Made by a program: the position numbers and the translations under genes. The notes under the pieces are model-generated. The model did no database searches. It saw only the letters and a program-made list of their open reading frames with translations, and had not been told where the DNA came from. DNA of 47,021 bases from Opitutales bacterium (lineage in GTDB: Bacteria; Verrucomicrobiota; Verrucomicrobiia; Opitutales; T3Sed10-336): assembly GCA_007130045.1 (NCBI GenBank), contig SLTG01000092.1:1-47021 (forward strand), in the 5' to 3' direction. The number at the start of each line of letters is the position of its first letter. Position 1 is the first letter of the stretch. This document shows, piece after piece, positions 1 to 8,638 of the stretch.

Positions 1-2
1 GA

Positions 3-110
3 TGCAAAAGCCTCTGGCGTGGTTTGGAGAAGCTCGATACGATCATGGAAGCCTGGCGCATGTTCGGCCCGCCAACCCGTATAGTGTTCCGCGACCCGGA
101 ATATGGGTAA
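3..110 (+). CDS. 3' end of an unidentified CDS, cut by the window edge
   Basis: An open frame enters from the left edge and ends at TAA 108-110, giving 35 visible residues ending in PPTRIVFRDPEYG. The composition (aromatic and charged residues, a plausible amphipathic helix LEKLDTIMEAWRMFG) looks more protein-like than the other two frames. One of those, 2-124, opens with an ATG but reads poorly. No family can be assigned from so short a tail. It could also be chance open frame. Confidence 0.35.
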   Translation, partial: CKSLWRGLEKLDTIMEAWRMFGPPTRIVFRDPEYG

Positions 111-421
111 CGACCAGCTCTTGAGAGGGGGGGACCATGCGCAAGCATGGTGGGGTGTGTTTTCCGAAAACTTGATGACGGGGAGTATAATCTGCTTTCA
201 GGTTTGAATCTTGGTGATGTGAGCTTGTCCGAGGAATCGTGGGAAGTTGATTTGATTTCAGCCGACTATTGCTTTTACGACTTGTGGAAGGTTGTTGAGG
301 AACGACTCCGGCCAATTGAATTTTTACTTCAATTTTACCTAAATAAGCTTTTCTATTTCCGTTATTTGTTTCTATTAAACTACAGCAAGAACCGGAGCGA
401 TCCGATAGGAAAGGTAGTTAT
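111..421. other. Intergenic region upstream of the XRE regulator
   Basis: About 310 bases without a convincing gene. Open frames exist on both strands (for example 147-491 plus), but they lack a good ribosome binding site and have unremarkable translations. The last 120 bases are markedly AT-rich for this genome and probably hold the promoter of the XRE gene. AGGAAAGG at about 409-416 is a suitable ribosome binding site for the ATG at 422. Confidence 0.5.
134..151 (+). other. Perfect 7-bp hairpin with GCAA tetraloop
   Basis: ACCATGC (134-140) and GCATGGT (145-151) pair perfectly around a GCAA loop, a GNRA-type tetraloop known to be very stable in RNA. It lies 24 bases after the stop of the upstream partial CDS, so it could be a transcript end or processing structure. 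No T-run follows, so it is not a canonical intrinsic terminator. Confidence 0.45.
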
Positions 422-844
422 ATGTCCGAAGAGAATGAACAGAGTCAATCCGTGGAGTCTCATGGGCTGGAGTACGATTTTCTCAAGTTGAGGAAGCATT
501 ACCGTCTGACGCAGGCGGACCTGGCCGATCTGTTGAAGGTCTCGAAGAATTATATTTGCCAGATCGAGACCGGGAGAAAGGTGCCGAGCCAGTCACTCGT
601 GGAGCTCGTGCAGCGTATCGAGAAGGAACTTGCCGTCAATCCACCCGCACAACGTCTTCGGAACGCCGTGGGCGGGTATTCACTCCAGGATAATCCCGCT
701 TCGGAATACATGCGGAACGTCTGGGCCGCCGCGCGCAACGACCGGTACCTCGAAGGGTACATTCTCACGAAACTGAAACTGGAATTCCCGATCGACAAAC
801 CGCCGTTTGTGTCCGAGTCCACCGAAAACAACGAGGATCACTGA
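422..844 (+). CDS. XRE-family helix-turn-helix DNA-binding protein
   Basis: A 140-residue cytoplasmic protein with a Cro/CI-type HTH at about residues 20-71. The signature helices LTQADLADLLKVSKNYICQI and the following ETGRKVPS are typical of the XRE family. Residues 75-140 form a non-conserved tail rich in charged residues, with no recognisable sensor domain, ending in a Glu/Asp/Asn-rich stretch. The start is set by AGGAAAGG about 6 bases upstream. It is followed after 62 bases by trmL on the same strand; a small GC hairpin (847-862) sits in the gap. Its targets cannot be read from the sequence; autoregulation through the AT-rich upstream region is plausible. Confidence 0.85.
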   Translation: MSEENEQSQSVESHGLEYDFLKLRKHYRLTQADLADLLKVSKNYICQIETGRKVPSQSLVELVQRIEKELAVNPPAQRLRNAVGGYSLQDNPASEYMRNVWAAARNDRYLEGYILTKLKLEFPIDKPPFVSESTENNEDH

Positions 845-906
845 CGCGGAGCGGGTGCTCCGGTGAGCGCGTTATCTGTGTTTGAATCGCCCGAGACTAT
901 CCCTTC

Positions 907-1362
907 ATGCTTCACATTATTCTGTTCCAGCCCGACATCCCGCAAAATACGGGGAATGTCGGGCGCCTGTGTGCGGTGACCCGCAGCCGCCTTCATCTGA
1001 TTCATCCACTCGGGTTTTCGATCTCCGATCGGCATCTCAAGCGAAGCGGGATGGATTATTGGAATTGCCTGGACGTTCATCACCACGAAAACTGGGACCA
1101 ATTCCTTGCAAGCGATGGCGGCCCACGCCGGATCTGGCTGTTCACAACCAAAGCGAACCGCTGCTTCTGGGATGTTTCTTTCGTCGATGACGACGGATTG
1201 CTCTTTGGCAAGGAGACCGCCGGGTGCCCCCAGTGGCTGCACGATTGGGCCGGTGCGGAACGCAGACTCAATATCCCGCGGTTCAACCCGGAGTTGCGCT
1301 CCCTGAACCTTGCCACCAGCGTGGGAATCTCCACATACGAAGCCCTCAGGCAGTTGCGCTGA
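907..1362 (+). CDS. trmL: tRNA (cytidine/uridine-34-2'-O)-methyltransferase TrmL
   Basis: A 151-residue SPOUT-fold methyltransferase, the usual size for TrmL. It methylates the 2'-OH of the wobble nucleotide in tRNA-Leu isoacceptors using SAM. The N-terminal motif QPDIPQNTGNVGRLC (residues 8-22) and the C-terminal trefoil-knot motif IPRFNPELRSLNLATSVGIS, followed by YEALRQ, are diagnostic. The start at 907 aligns with the family N-terminus (MLHIILFQPDIPQNTGN). It is a short single-domain enzyme and appears complete. Its only same-strand neighbours are the XRE regulator and cysK, so no functional operon is evident. Confidence 0.95.
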   Translation: MLHIILFQPDIPQNTGNVGRLCAVTRSRLHLIHPLGFSISDRHLKRSGMDYWNCLDVHHHENWDQFLASDGGPRRIWLFTTKANRCFWDVSFVDDDGLLFGKETAGCPQWLHDWAGAERRLNIPRFNPELRSLNLATSVGISTYEALRQLR

Positions 1363-1677
1363 GGGGTGGCGTCATTTTGCACGTTGTTTTTCGTTGGGCT
1401 CTGCGTCGCCTTGACCCACCGGCACAAAGCGGTTGAAGGATTCGCGCGAAATTCCTGTGGAATGTGACCCCGTTCGGTATCGATTGAAGACCCCGGGAAT
1501 GTCAAGTAAATAAAGTCTGTCTATTTATCGGTCCGTTTCCTTGATCGACGATGAGGCGACGATGACAAAATCCACGCGGTTTGAGGCAATGGAGGTGTGG
1601 AGGGGACTTATTTTGTTGATTAGAATACTATTTAACTCAAGAATACTGTTTCAACGTCAAACTGAGAGCTCTTATTT
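1363..1677. other. Intergenic region between trmL and cysK
   Basis: 315 bases without a supported gene. The last 70 bases before cysK are AT-rich (TTGATTAGAATACTATTTAAC and on) and probably contain the cysK promoter, but no clear -35/-10 pair with good spacing can be chosen. No recognisable riboswitch, T-box or CymR/CysB-type box is visible. GAGAG about 8 bases before the cysK ATG may act as a weak ribosome binding site. Confidence 0.4.
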
Positions 1678-2646
1678 ATGCCAGTCTACAATGACATTAT
1701 TGCGACCATGGGCGGAACGCCTTTGGTGAAATTGAATCGTATCGCGGACGGGTTGGATGCCGAGATTTGCCTGAAATGTGAATCCTCCAACCCGTTGAGC
1801 AGTGTGAAGGACCGAATCGGGGTGTCCATGATTGAAGCGGCTGAAAGGGAGGGAAAGTTGAAACCCGGCAGTCTGGTCATCGAGCCGACTTCGGGGAATA
1901 CGGGTATCGCCCTTGCGTTTGTTTGTGCGGCGAAGGGCTACCGCTGCCTGCTGACCATGCCCGAAACGATGTCGATGGAGCGTCGGATTTTGCTGCGGAT
2001 GCTCGGGGCCGAAATCGAGCTGACTCCCGGACCCAAGGGGATGTCGGGCGCGGTTGCGCGTGCGCGGGTGCTGCTGGAGGAATTTGGGGACGATGCGTTT
2101 ATGCCCGGTCAATTCGATAATCCGGCCAATCCGGAGGTCCACCGCCGCACTACGGCCGAGGAGATCTGGAACGCCACCGAAGGGCGCATCGACGTTTTTG
2201 TCGCCGGGGTCGGAACCGGGGGCACGATCACCGGGGTCTCGGAGGTGATCAAGAGCCGGACTCAGCTTCTGAGTGTGGCAGTGGAGCCGTCGGCAAGCCC
2301 GGTCTTGTCGGGCGGGAGTCCTGCTCCCCACAAAATTCAGGGGATCGGCGCGGGATTCGTTCCGTCAATCCTGAATCGGGACATCATCGACGAAGTCGTG
2401 ACTGTGGGCAACGAAGAAGCCCTCGAGACGGCGCGGCGCCTTGCGTTGACCGACGGTTTTTTTGGAGGTATCTCCACCGGAGCGAACGTCTGGGCGGCCA
2501 TGGAGATTGCGCGCCGTCCCGGTATGGCTGGGAAAAGGATTGTGACTGTCGCTCCCAGCGGTGGCGAGCGCTACCTGAGTACGCTCCTGGTCGAAACCGC
2601 GCGTGAGGAAGCCGCGGCACTTTCGGCTCCCGTGGACGCGGGGTGA
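1678..2646 (+). CDS. cysK: Cysteine synthase (O-acetylserine sulfhydrylase)
   Basis: A 322-residue fold-type II PLP enzyme that makes cysteine from O-acetylserine and sulfide. Lys44 in SSVKDR (residues 41-46) is the Schiff-base lysine. The substrate-binding loop TSGNTG is at 71-76, and the PLP-phosphate loop VGTGGTITG follows in the middle of the protein. [12 protein letters not shown] and the terminal SGGERYLST match the family. Residues 34-40 read CESSNPL where many CysK have E-fNP; this is conservative. Length fits the simple CysK/CysM form without a C-terminal CBS domain. CysK and CysM cannot be separated with certainty from motifs alone. The gene stands alone. Confidence 0.93.
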   Translation: MPVYNDIIATMGGTPLVKLNRIADGLDAEICLKCESSNPLSSVKDRIGVSMIEAAEREGKLKPGSLVIEPTSGNTGIALAFVCAAKGYRCLLTMPETMSMERRILLRMLGAEIELTPGPKGMSGAVARARVLLEEFGDDAFMPGQFDNPANPEVHRRTTAEEIWNATEGRIDVFVAGVGTGGTITGVSEVIKSRTQLLSVAVEPSASPVLSGGSPAPHKIQGIGAGFVPSILNRDIIDEVVTVGNEEALETARRLALTDGFFGGISTGANVWAAMEIARRPGMAGKRIVTVAPSGGERYLSTLLVETAREEAAALSAPVDAG

Positions 2647-3214
2647 TCAAGGATTTCAGTCGTCGCGTTCGTACGGCGGGATTCTTGTTTGTTGTCACAA
2701 TCGAATTCGCGGTTCTCTGGAGGGTGTAAGTTCTATCCGTCGAAGTCGGGCGCGGGGAGTATGTGCGGCGGCGAGGCTTCGACTCGAATCACAATTGACC
2801 GTTACTCGAGATCCTTCTCGCGCTGCGGAGACGGTGTCGGGGGCGCTGTCTGAGAGTCATCAAGGCCGAGTTCGACCCATCGCGGTTCGGGTTCGCAACA
2901 GCAGCAGGGATCGTCGCACGGGTCGACGTCTTCGTTTCGGCTGTGAGAGCGGTGCGGGACCGTTGAGAAGGGCTTTCCCTTCGGTTCAAAGATGGTGACG
3001 GATCTATCGGACGATAATCCCGGGAAAGTGAATCCGCAATGGAAAGGCGGCTTTCTCGTGGGGGGCGGACGTCGATTCGGATTGTTTTCAGTGGATTGTC
3101 CGGCGGGAACGGGCGCTGGGCGACATGGGGCCAAAATCCGCTCGGGCTCCCGCAAGCGGTGCGTAGTAAATAGCGGGGGGGCGGCGTAGAGTACTAACAA
3201 TTCGAGTATTAACA
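2647..3214. other. 568-base gap with a possible gene remnant
   Basis: No convincing complete gene. Plus-strand frames (2603-2998 and 2992-3189) have low-quality translations rich in Arg and Gly. The minus strand carries a Cys-rich stretch, listed separately. The 60 bases before 3215 contain GTACTAACAATTCGAGTATTAACAATG, in which AC/GTATTAACA-type elements repeat imperfectly just before the next ATG and may be part of a promoter or operator. Confidence 0.35.
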
Positions 3215-3215
3215 A
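2802..3215 (-). other. Cys-rich reading frame, possible small or decayed gene
   Basis: A minus-strand frame whose last 65 codons look gene-like. It includes the cluster CDDPCCCCEPEPRW followed by a polar Pro/Thr/Ser tail. Only a TTG at 3213-3215 can start it, and the first half of the resulting protein resembles translated non-coding DNA. Four consecutive cysteines within CxxxCCCC could bind metal. The frame is either a degraded gene that lost its 5' end or a chance open frame in GC-rich DNA. I favour remnant or chance over a working gene. Confidence 0.2.
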
Positions 3216-3715
3216 TGGAACCCCAGATATTAGCGTTGATAAAGCGGAGAAAGTTTGCGGTACTCAGTCAGTGGAAGAGTGAGATCGAGGACCGGTATCC
3301 GTTTTATCATGGACAACGGCCGAAACTGCGACCGGCGCTATTGTTTCGAACCTTTGATTCGGTCCTCCGCCAGTTGAAGCATCCGGAAAGCGGGTCCGAG
3401 CTTCCGTCGATGCCGCTTCTGGATCAGATGGCGTTACATACCGTCCCGCCGCTCCATTGGTACGCGGAGGTTTTCCTGATCGGGGAGGAAGTCATGGGAG
3501 AGTTTTTTCTCAGCAATCTGACCTGCACCCGCAACGAATTCAGCGAAACGCTGGCCCGATTCCAGAACTCGCTCTATATCGCGTTTCACCGGATTATTCA
3601 GAAAGAGCTCCAGGCCTGGCACCTGGCGATCGAGAGTCCCGGGGCGAGAAAATCCGGGAGCGGGGCATCGGCTGCGCCGACAGTTTTGGCAGCTCAACCC
3701 ACCAACAGTCGATGA
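3215..3715 (+). CDS. Small all-helical protein, RsbRD N-terminal-like (tentative)
   Basis: A 166-residue soluble protein predicted mostly helical to about residue 140. The opening pattern ILALIKRRKFAVLSQWKSEI, with a Trp after a run of alternating hydrophobics, then a central EVFLIGEEVMGEFF, resembles the non-heme globin-like N-terminal domain of RsbR-type stressosome proteins. That resemblance is from memory of the pattern, not a search. There is no STAS, kinase or DNA-binding domain attached. The last 25 residues are Ala/Ser/Gly-rich and probably disordered. Its stop overlaps the start of the next gene (ATGA), so the two are translationally coupled. The next protein looks like a divergent paralogue. 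Confidence 0.7.
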   Translation: MEPQILALIKRRKFAVLSQWKSEIEDRYPFYHGQRPKLRPALLFRTFDSVLRQLKHPESGSELPSMPLLDQMALHTVPPLHWYAEVFLIGEEVMGEFFLSNLTCTRNEFSETLARFQNSLYIAFHRIIQKELQAWHLAIESPGARKSGSGASAAPTVLAAQPTNSR

Positions 3716-4104
3716 CAGCCACAGAAGACCGGAAATTCCTCGCCGAGCGAATCACCGAGAACGAAACGTCGATTCGTCGCGCATGGCAGGACACGATAAA
3801 ACACCGGGCTGGTTTCGTTTCGATACCGGACAACGAACTGCCTTGCGTGATCGAGCATTATATGCTACTGATAAAAATGCGGTTGGATGAGCGTGTTTCC
3901 GGGGCAGGCACCGCACAAGGAGATTCGTCGGCGGCGGGGATATCGCGGTGGGACGAGATAAATATCCTTCTCACCGGTGAAGAGGCCATAGCGGAGAAAT
4001 TGGTTGAAACGAGGAAAGAAACGGATGATAGTAGGCTTATGCTGCGAATACGACGAGAGCTCAATCTCGTGACTAATGAATTGATCCGTGAAAGAACCGT
4101 CTGA
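3712..4104 (+). CDS. Small all-helical protein, likely paralogue of the preceding gene
   Basis: 130 residues starting at the ATG that overlaps the stop of the upstream gene by four bases. It has the same plan as its neighbour: an N-terminal helix with a Trp (RAWQDTI), a polar linker, then EINILLTGEEAIAEKLVETR, which aligns with EVFLIGEEVMGEFFL in the first protein. It ends in a charged amphipathic helix (RIRRELNLVTNELIRER) that could form a coiled coil or protein contact. A longer open frame extends upstream in the same phase to 3457 but lies inside the preceding gene. Function unknown; a sensory or adaptor role for the downstream regulator is inferred from gene order only. Confidence 0.7.
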   Translation: MTATEDRKFLAERITENETSIRRAWQDTIKHRAGFVSIPDNELPCVIEHYMLLIKMRLDERVSGAGTAQGDSSAAGISRWDEINILLTGEEAIAEKLVETRKETDDSRLMLRIRRELNLVTNELIRERTV

Positions 4105-4201
4105 ATTCACGCTTTCGCCCCGACCATTCCCCTCGAGCTCAATTATCCGACACAGGCCTTTCGCAGACCGACCGCAAGAAACGCACATTGGAATACCAGA
4201 T

Positions 4202-5107
4202 ATGAAAACGACTCGCAGGGAATTTATTGATGGGCTGTCCGAAAGCCGCATTTTTAAAGACTACGAGACGGCGTTCAGTGCGGCGGCCGGACTTCCTTTG
4301 TCGATTACGCCGGTCGAAAGCTGGGGATTGCCTCATCATGAGAAGCCGGCCGAAAACGCGTTCTGCTATACGATGGCCAAGACGAGCAAGGCGTGCGCCG
4401 CCTGCCTCGAAGTCCAGCAAAAACTGTCAAGCAACGCGAATAATGGGCCGGTGACAGTGGCCTGCTTTGCGGGGCTCTGTGACACCGCCGTCCCGCTTCG
4501 GCTCGGCGACGAAGTTTTCGGGTATCTTCAGACCGGCCAGGTGATGCTCGGACAACCCAGCGAGGCAAGTTTCAGCCGCATGAGCCGGCAGCTCATCGAC
4601 TGGGGATTGAAGTCGGATCTGACGGAATTGAGAGAAGCCTTTTTTCACAGTCGGGTGATGACCGAAGACCAGTACAAAGGGTTTGTGCGGATGGTGGAGA
4701 CCTTCGCAAACCACCTGTCAATTGCGGCCAACCAACTCCTGATCCACGAGGAAAACCAGGAAGCTCCGATCGTGAGGCGGGCGCGTCGCTTTATCGAAGA
4801 CCATTATTCGGAAAATCTGAGCCTGGCGAAGGTCGCGGGCATGGTAAACACGAGCACCTTCTATTTTTGCAAACTCTTCAAAAAGGCGACCGGCCTCACC
4901 TTCACGGAGTACCTGGGACGCTCCCGCGTCGAAAAAGCAAAAGGATTATTGGCTAATCCGACTCTTCGCGTGAGCGAGATCGCGTTTGAAGTGGGATTCC
5001 AATCGCTTTCGCAGTTCAACCGGGTGTTCAAGGAAATCACGGGAGCCAGTCCGACAAAATACCGCGCGCGGGTCCTTTCGGATATCGAGAGCGGGGCCGA
5101 CGATTAG
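4202..5107 (+). CDS. PocR-domain AraC-family transcriptional regulator
   Basis: 301 residues from the ATG at 4202; the frame extends to a GTG at 4088, but those residues are not family-like. Residues about 8-165 fit a PocR ligand-binding domain, with the cysteine-rich stretch CYTMAKTSKACAACLEVQQK and CFAGLCD that is typical of PocR sensors and may bind metal or a small ligand. The C-terminal third is a double HTH: LSLAKVAGMVNTSTFYFCKL as the first and VSEIAFEVGFQSLSQFNRVF as the second, followed by TGASPTKYR. The downstream cyoE gene converges and overlaps by four bases at the 3' end. The two upstream helical proteins probably belong to the same transcript. Target genes are unknown. Confidence 0.88.
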   Translation: MKTTRREFIDGLSESRIFKDYETAFSAAAGLPLSITPVESWGLPHHEKPAENAFCYTMAKTSKACAACLEVQQKLSSNANNGPVTVACFAGLCDTAVPLRLGDEVFGYLQTGQVMLGQPSEASFSRMSRQLIDWGLKSDLTELREAFFHSRVMTEDQYKGFVRMVETFANHLSIAANQLLIHEENQEAPIVRRARRFIEDHYSENLSLAKVAGMVNTSTFYFCKLFKKATGLTFTEYLGRSRVEKAKGLLANPTLRVSEIAFEVGFQSLSQFNRVFKEITGASPTKYRARVLSDIESGADD

Positions 5108-6099
5108 AATCCACCGGACACGTGGTCCAGCAACAGTGCCGCGAGGAGCACACAAAGGTACACGATCGAGATCTTGAACAGGAGTGGGGCGGCAAGGTCG
5201 CGGTGTTCGCGTTTTCTGAAGGCTGCGGCCTGCCAAACGAAAGGTACGCTGACCGCGGCGACCGCCGTTCCGTAAAGCCATCCCGCCCACAGGAGAAGCG
5301 GTGACAGGGAGGCGGCGACCATGCACCAGGTGTAAATCCACGCCCGCCGGGCGGCACGGTCACCGGTGGGGTCGATCACGGCAAGCATCCGAAAACCGCC
5401 CTGGCGGTAGTCGTCGCGGTAGCGCCAGGCGATCGGATGAAAGTGGGGCATCTGCCAGAAAAAAAGGAGGCTGAAGAGGACGAATCCGCTAGCGGTGACA
5501 TGCCCCGCGGCGGCCGCCGAGCCGATCAACGCCGGCATCGCTCCGGCGACGGCGCCGGCTTCGGTACACCAGGGAGTGCGGACTTTCAATGGAGTGTAGA
5601 CGAGCCAGTAGAGAACGACCGTCGCCGCCGCAAGAACCGAGGCGGAAAAGGAAAAATACGCAAAAAGGATCAAGACTCCGGCGGTCGCGAGCGCCAGCCC
5701 GATCAGGAGGACGGGCGCGGGTCGCAACTGTCCTGCAGGGATCGGACGTTCGCGCGTCCGAACCATGACGGCGTCCCTGGAATGCTCGGACCATTGGTTG
5801 AGAGCGGACGCGCCGAATCCGGCCAGTAGCGTGCCTGCCGTCAGGGCGAGAAGGATCGCGACGCTCGTTTCGGGAGCGGCGAGCACGTAGGCGCAGATTG
5901 CCGGAAGCGCGGCGGTAGCCGTTAGCGGCGCCTTGACCAGGCGCGCCGCCGCCCGGATACGGCCCGCGAGGGTCGTACTCCGCGGAGATCCCGAGTTCCC
6001 GCGCCAAGGGTTGTTCTTGGTGCGGTACGCGGGATTTCGATCCGGTTCTTCGTGACCGTTGGGGGGTGGAGACTGATGATTACAAGTCGTATCCGGCAC
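5104..6099 (-). CDS. cyoE: Protoheme IX farnesyltransferase (heme O synthase)
   Basis: An integral membrane UbiA-family prenyltransferase that adds a farnesyl group to heme b to make heme O for heme-copper oxidases. The first Asp-rich site is NQWSEHSRDAVMVRTRERP (Glu replaces the first Asp of the CyoE consensus, a known variant). YTPLKVRTP and GAVAGAMPALIGSAA follow, and the second site is WRYRDDYRQGGFRML. About eight hydrophobic helices are visible. The start is uncertain: the only initiator downstream of the hemN stop is a GTG at 6099, two bases after that stop, without a clear ribosome binding site, so coupling to hemN is likely. This gives 331 residues with a polar 40-residue N-terminus. 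The 3' end overlaps the convergent AraC gene. Confidence 0.9.
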   Translation of the reverse strand: MPDTTCNHQSPPPNGHEEPDRNPAYRTKNNPWRGNSGSPRSTTLAGRIRAAARLVKAPLTATAALPAICAYVLAAPETSVAILLALTAGTLLAGFGASALNQWSEHSRDAVMVRTRERPIPAGQLRPAPVLLIGLALATAGVLILFAYFSFSASVLAAATVVLYWLVYTPLKVRTPWCTEAGAVAGAMPALIGSAAAAGHVTASGFVLFSLLFFWQMPHFHPIAWRYRDDYRQGGFRMLAVIDPTGDRAARRAWIYTWCMVAASLSPLLLWAGWLYGTAVAAVSVPFVWQAAAFRKREHRDLAAPLLFKISIVYLCVLLAALLLDHVSGGF

Positions 6100-6101
6100 G
6101 C

Positions 6102-7520
6102 TTATACAGTTCGTGAGAATCCCTTCGGCCCTTGTTTGAGGCGCCAGTCGAAAGCCATGGCGATGTTGCGCACGAGCAGTCGTCCCAGCGGCGTCAAGCG
6201 GAGTCCTCCTTCGAATCGCTGTAAGAGACCGTCCCGCTCGGCTTCGCCGAGCGAAGCGATCTCCTTGCCGAAGTATTCTTCGAAGTCGACTCCGAGCCGC
6301 TGCGACAGTTCCGCGTAATCGAGTTGAAGGTCGCACATGACTCGCATGATGGCATTACGGCGGATCCGATCGTCGTTGTCGAGGACGTAGCCGCGGGAAA
6401 CGGGCAATTCTCCCCGCGAGATTCGCCGGTAGTACGCCGGAAGTTCCTTCTCGTTTTGCCGGTAGGTGTTGGCGGTCTGCGAAATCGACGACATCCCGAA
6501 TCCGCAGATGTCGGCGCCCGCGCGGGTGCTGTATCCCTGGAAATTCCGATGCAGGGCGCCCTCGCGTTGCGCGACTGCCAGTTCGTCGGAGGGAAGGGCG
6601 AAATGGTCCATGCCGATGTTGACGTAGCCGGCTCGCGTAAGGCGTTCCACGACGCGGCACAGCATGTCGAGTTTCATCTCCGGAGAGGGAAGATCCCCGC
6701 GTTTTTCAAAGATGCGCTGGGCGGGCTTGATCCATGGAACGTGCGCGTAGCTGAAGACCGCCAGCCGTTCCGGCTTCAAGGTCAGGACTTCACAGAGGGT
6801 TTGATCGACAGAATCGGGCGTCTGGCGTGGAAGCCCGTATATGAGATCGATATTGATCGATTCGAATCCCGCCTCCCGCAGCCACGTCACCGCGCGTTCG
6901 GTCATTTCGGGCGGTTGAATTCGATTGACCGCCTGCTGTACCTGCGGGTTGTTGTCCTGAACTCCGAGCGAGGCGCGATTTGCGCCGGAATCCCGGAGGG
7001 CTTCAATGTGCTCGCGGCTCAGCCGTCGCGGATCGATTTCAACGGCGAATTCAGCGTCGCGGGAGAAATTAAAGCGTTTCCGGATCGCGTCTCCAAGCCG
7101 CCGGACCTGTCGGGGGGAGAGAAAGGTGGGCGTGCCTCCGCCCCAGTGCATCTGGACGACCGGGCGCGCGGGGTGGATGCGTTGCGCGATCAGGTCCATT
7201 TCCTTTTCCAGCGCGTCGATATATGGGTTTGCGGAGTCGTGGTCGCGCGTAATCACGGTCGTACATCCGCAGAACCAGCAACGCGTCTCGCAAAACGGAA
7301 GGTGAAAGTAGAGTGAGAGCGGCCGGGAATCGTCGTCAGGGGAACGATGAATCTCGCCGAGCAACAGTTCCTGTTTGACTGTGTCGCTGAACTGGAGAGC
7401 CGTTGGGTAGGATGTGTACCGCGGGCCCGCCACGCTGTACTTGCGGACGAGGGCGGGATCTAAAGAACCCGGAGGCGATTCTGCGGCCTGATTCGGAGTG
7501 GATATGGAGGAGGGGCTCAT
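6102..7520 (-). CDS. hemN: Oxygen-independent coproporphyrinogen III oxidase
   Basis: A 472-residue radical-SAM enzyme that decarboxylates coproporphyrinogen III to protoporphyrinogen IX without oxygen. The HemN-type cluster motif CxxxCxxCxC is present at Cys77, 81, 84 and 86. HWGGGTPTFL, the SLGVQDNNPQVQQAVNR stretch and IDLIYGLPRQT match true HemN rather than the HemW homologue, as does the long N-terminal arm with YSVAGPRYTSYPTA. The C-terminal winged region (RLTPLGRLLVRNIAMAFD) is complete. cyoE follows almost without a gap, making a two-gene heme unit. Divergent pdxJ lies 264 bases upstream, and that region must hold both promoters. Confidence 0.96.
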   Translation of the reverse strand: MSPSSISTPNQAAESPPGSLDPALVRKYSVAGPRYTSYPTALQFSDTVKQELLLGEIHRSPDDDSRPLSLYFHLPFCETRCWFCGCTTVITRDHDSANPYIDALEKEMDLIAQRIHPARPVVQMHWGGGTPTFLSPRQVRRLGDAIRKRFNFSRDAEFAVEIDPRRLSREHIEALRDSGANRASLGVQDNNPQVQQAVNRIQPPEMTERAVTWLREAGFESINIDLIYGLPRQTPDSVDQTLCEVLTLKPERLAVFSYAHVPWIKPAQRIFEKRGDLPSPEMKLDMLCRVVERLTRAGYVNIGMDHFALPSDELAVAQREGALHRNFQGYSTRAGADICGFGMSSISQTANTYRQNEKELPAYYRRISRGELPVSRGYVLDNDDRIRRNAIMRVMCDLQLDYAELSQRLGVDFEEYFGKEIASLGEAERDGLLQRFEGGLRLTPLGRLLVRNIAMAFDWRLKQGPKGFSRTV

Positions 7521-7784
7521 AATCAGCGATCCGCCTGCGGAGCCATCCGACCTTTTGAGAGCGTTGGTGGCGGGCCCGGAGGCATCCGGATATGGATACG
7601 TGTATAGTGCATCAAGGCGAGGAGGTTAGCACGTGAGAGCATCTTCAGCCGCGCGGAAGTTGTTGTTTTCTGCGCGAGGGTTGCATGCCGGGATAACCGC
7701 AAAGGCCGTTATTGTCGTTTTAAAGACTATTGCGTAACGAAGCGGTTTCGTTGATAACGGCAAATTGACCATTCGACGAACGAC

Positions 7785-8543
7785 ATGAACGAACAACCTA
7801 TACTCCTTGGGGTGAACATTGACCATGTGGCGACGTTGCGTCAGGCGCGTTATCGCGGCGCTAACCGAACCTGCGGGGAAATGGTCGAGCCGGATCCGGT
7901 GCTTGTCGCTCTGCTGGCGGAACGGGCGGGGGCGGACGGTATTACTGTTCACCTGCGCGAAGATCGCCGGCATATTCAGGAAGAAGACGTCCGGCGTCTT
8001 CGGCAGTCCATCGCCACCCGTCTCAACCTGGAGATGGCCTGCACGCCGGAGATGCGGGAATACGCCCTGAAACTTCGTCCCGATTGCGTTTGCCTGGTTC
8101 CCGAGGGACGGGAGGAGGTGACGACCGAAGGCGGTCTGGACGTGGTGGGTCAGATGAAGCGGGTGAAGGAAGTCGTGGACGCCATGCGGGAGGCGGGAAT
8201 TATCACCAGCCTGTTCATTGAACCCGATCCGGAGCAGATCGACATCGCGGCCGAACTGGGAAGCCCTCTGGTGGAATTGCACACGGGCGGTTACGCGAAT
8301 GCGTATTACACGGATCGGCGGCACGCCGAGTTCGATCGGCTGTCGGAAGGCTGCCAGCGTGCGCACGATGCGGGGCTGGTAGTGAACGCGGGCCACGGGA
8401 TCGATTACGTGAATATTGCCGAAGTGCGTACTCTTCCGTATATCCATGAGTTGAACATTGGCCACAGCATCGTTTCCCGCTCGCTTTCCACGGGAATCGA
8501 GGAAGCGGTGCGTGAAATGAAGGCGCGAATGAGGGGCGTCTGA
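7785..8543 (+). CDS. pdxJ: Pyridoxine 5'-phosphate synthase
   Basis: A 252-residue TIM-barrel enzyme that condenses 1-deoxyxylulose 5-phosphate with 3-amino-2-oxopropyl phosphate in the DXP-dependent vitamin B6 pathway. [15 protein letters not shown] (residues 9-23), [17 protein letters not shown], the LNLEMA strand and [11 protein letters not shown] are all family signatures. Length is typical. A hairpin AACGAA/TTCGTT (7736-7752) and an AT-richer stretch precede the start. acpS lies 95 bases downstream on the same strand, the common pdxJ-acpS arrangement, so co-transcription is likely. Confidence 0.97.
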   Translation: MNEQPILLGVNIDHVATLRQARYRGANRTCGEMVEPDPVLVALLAERAGADGITVHLREDRRHIQEEDVRRLRQSIATRLNLEMACTPEMREYALKLRPDCVCLVPEGREEVTTEGGLDVVGQMKRVKEVVDAMREAGIITSLFIEPDPEQIDIAAELGSPLVELHTGGYANAYYTDRRHAEFDRLSEGCQRAHDAGLVVNAGHGIDYVNIAEVRTLPYIHELNIGHSIVSRSLSTGIEEAVREMKARMRGV

Positions 8544-8638
8544 GCGTGGCGGCGGACGGTTCAGGGACGAACGGTTATGGGACCGCGAGGAGTTATTTGC
8601 TTGCTTCGCTTAGGTGCGTTGTCCGGATTGATTGAGGT

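Noticed and set aside
147-491. Plus-strand 114-codon frame before the XRE gene
   Set aside because: No ribosome binding site, overlaps the start of the XRE gene in another frame, and covers the AT-rich promoter stretch.
3457-3711. Upstream extension of the second helical gene
   Set aside because: The frame is open here but overlaps the preceding gene; the ATG at 3712 with the ATGA overlap explains it better.
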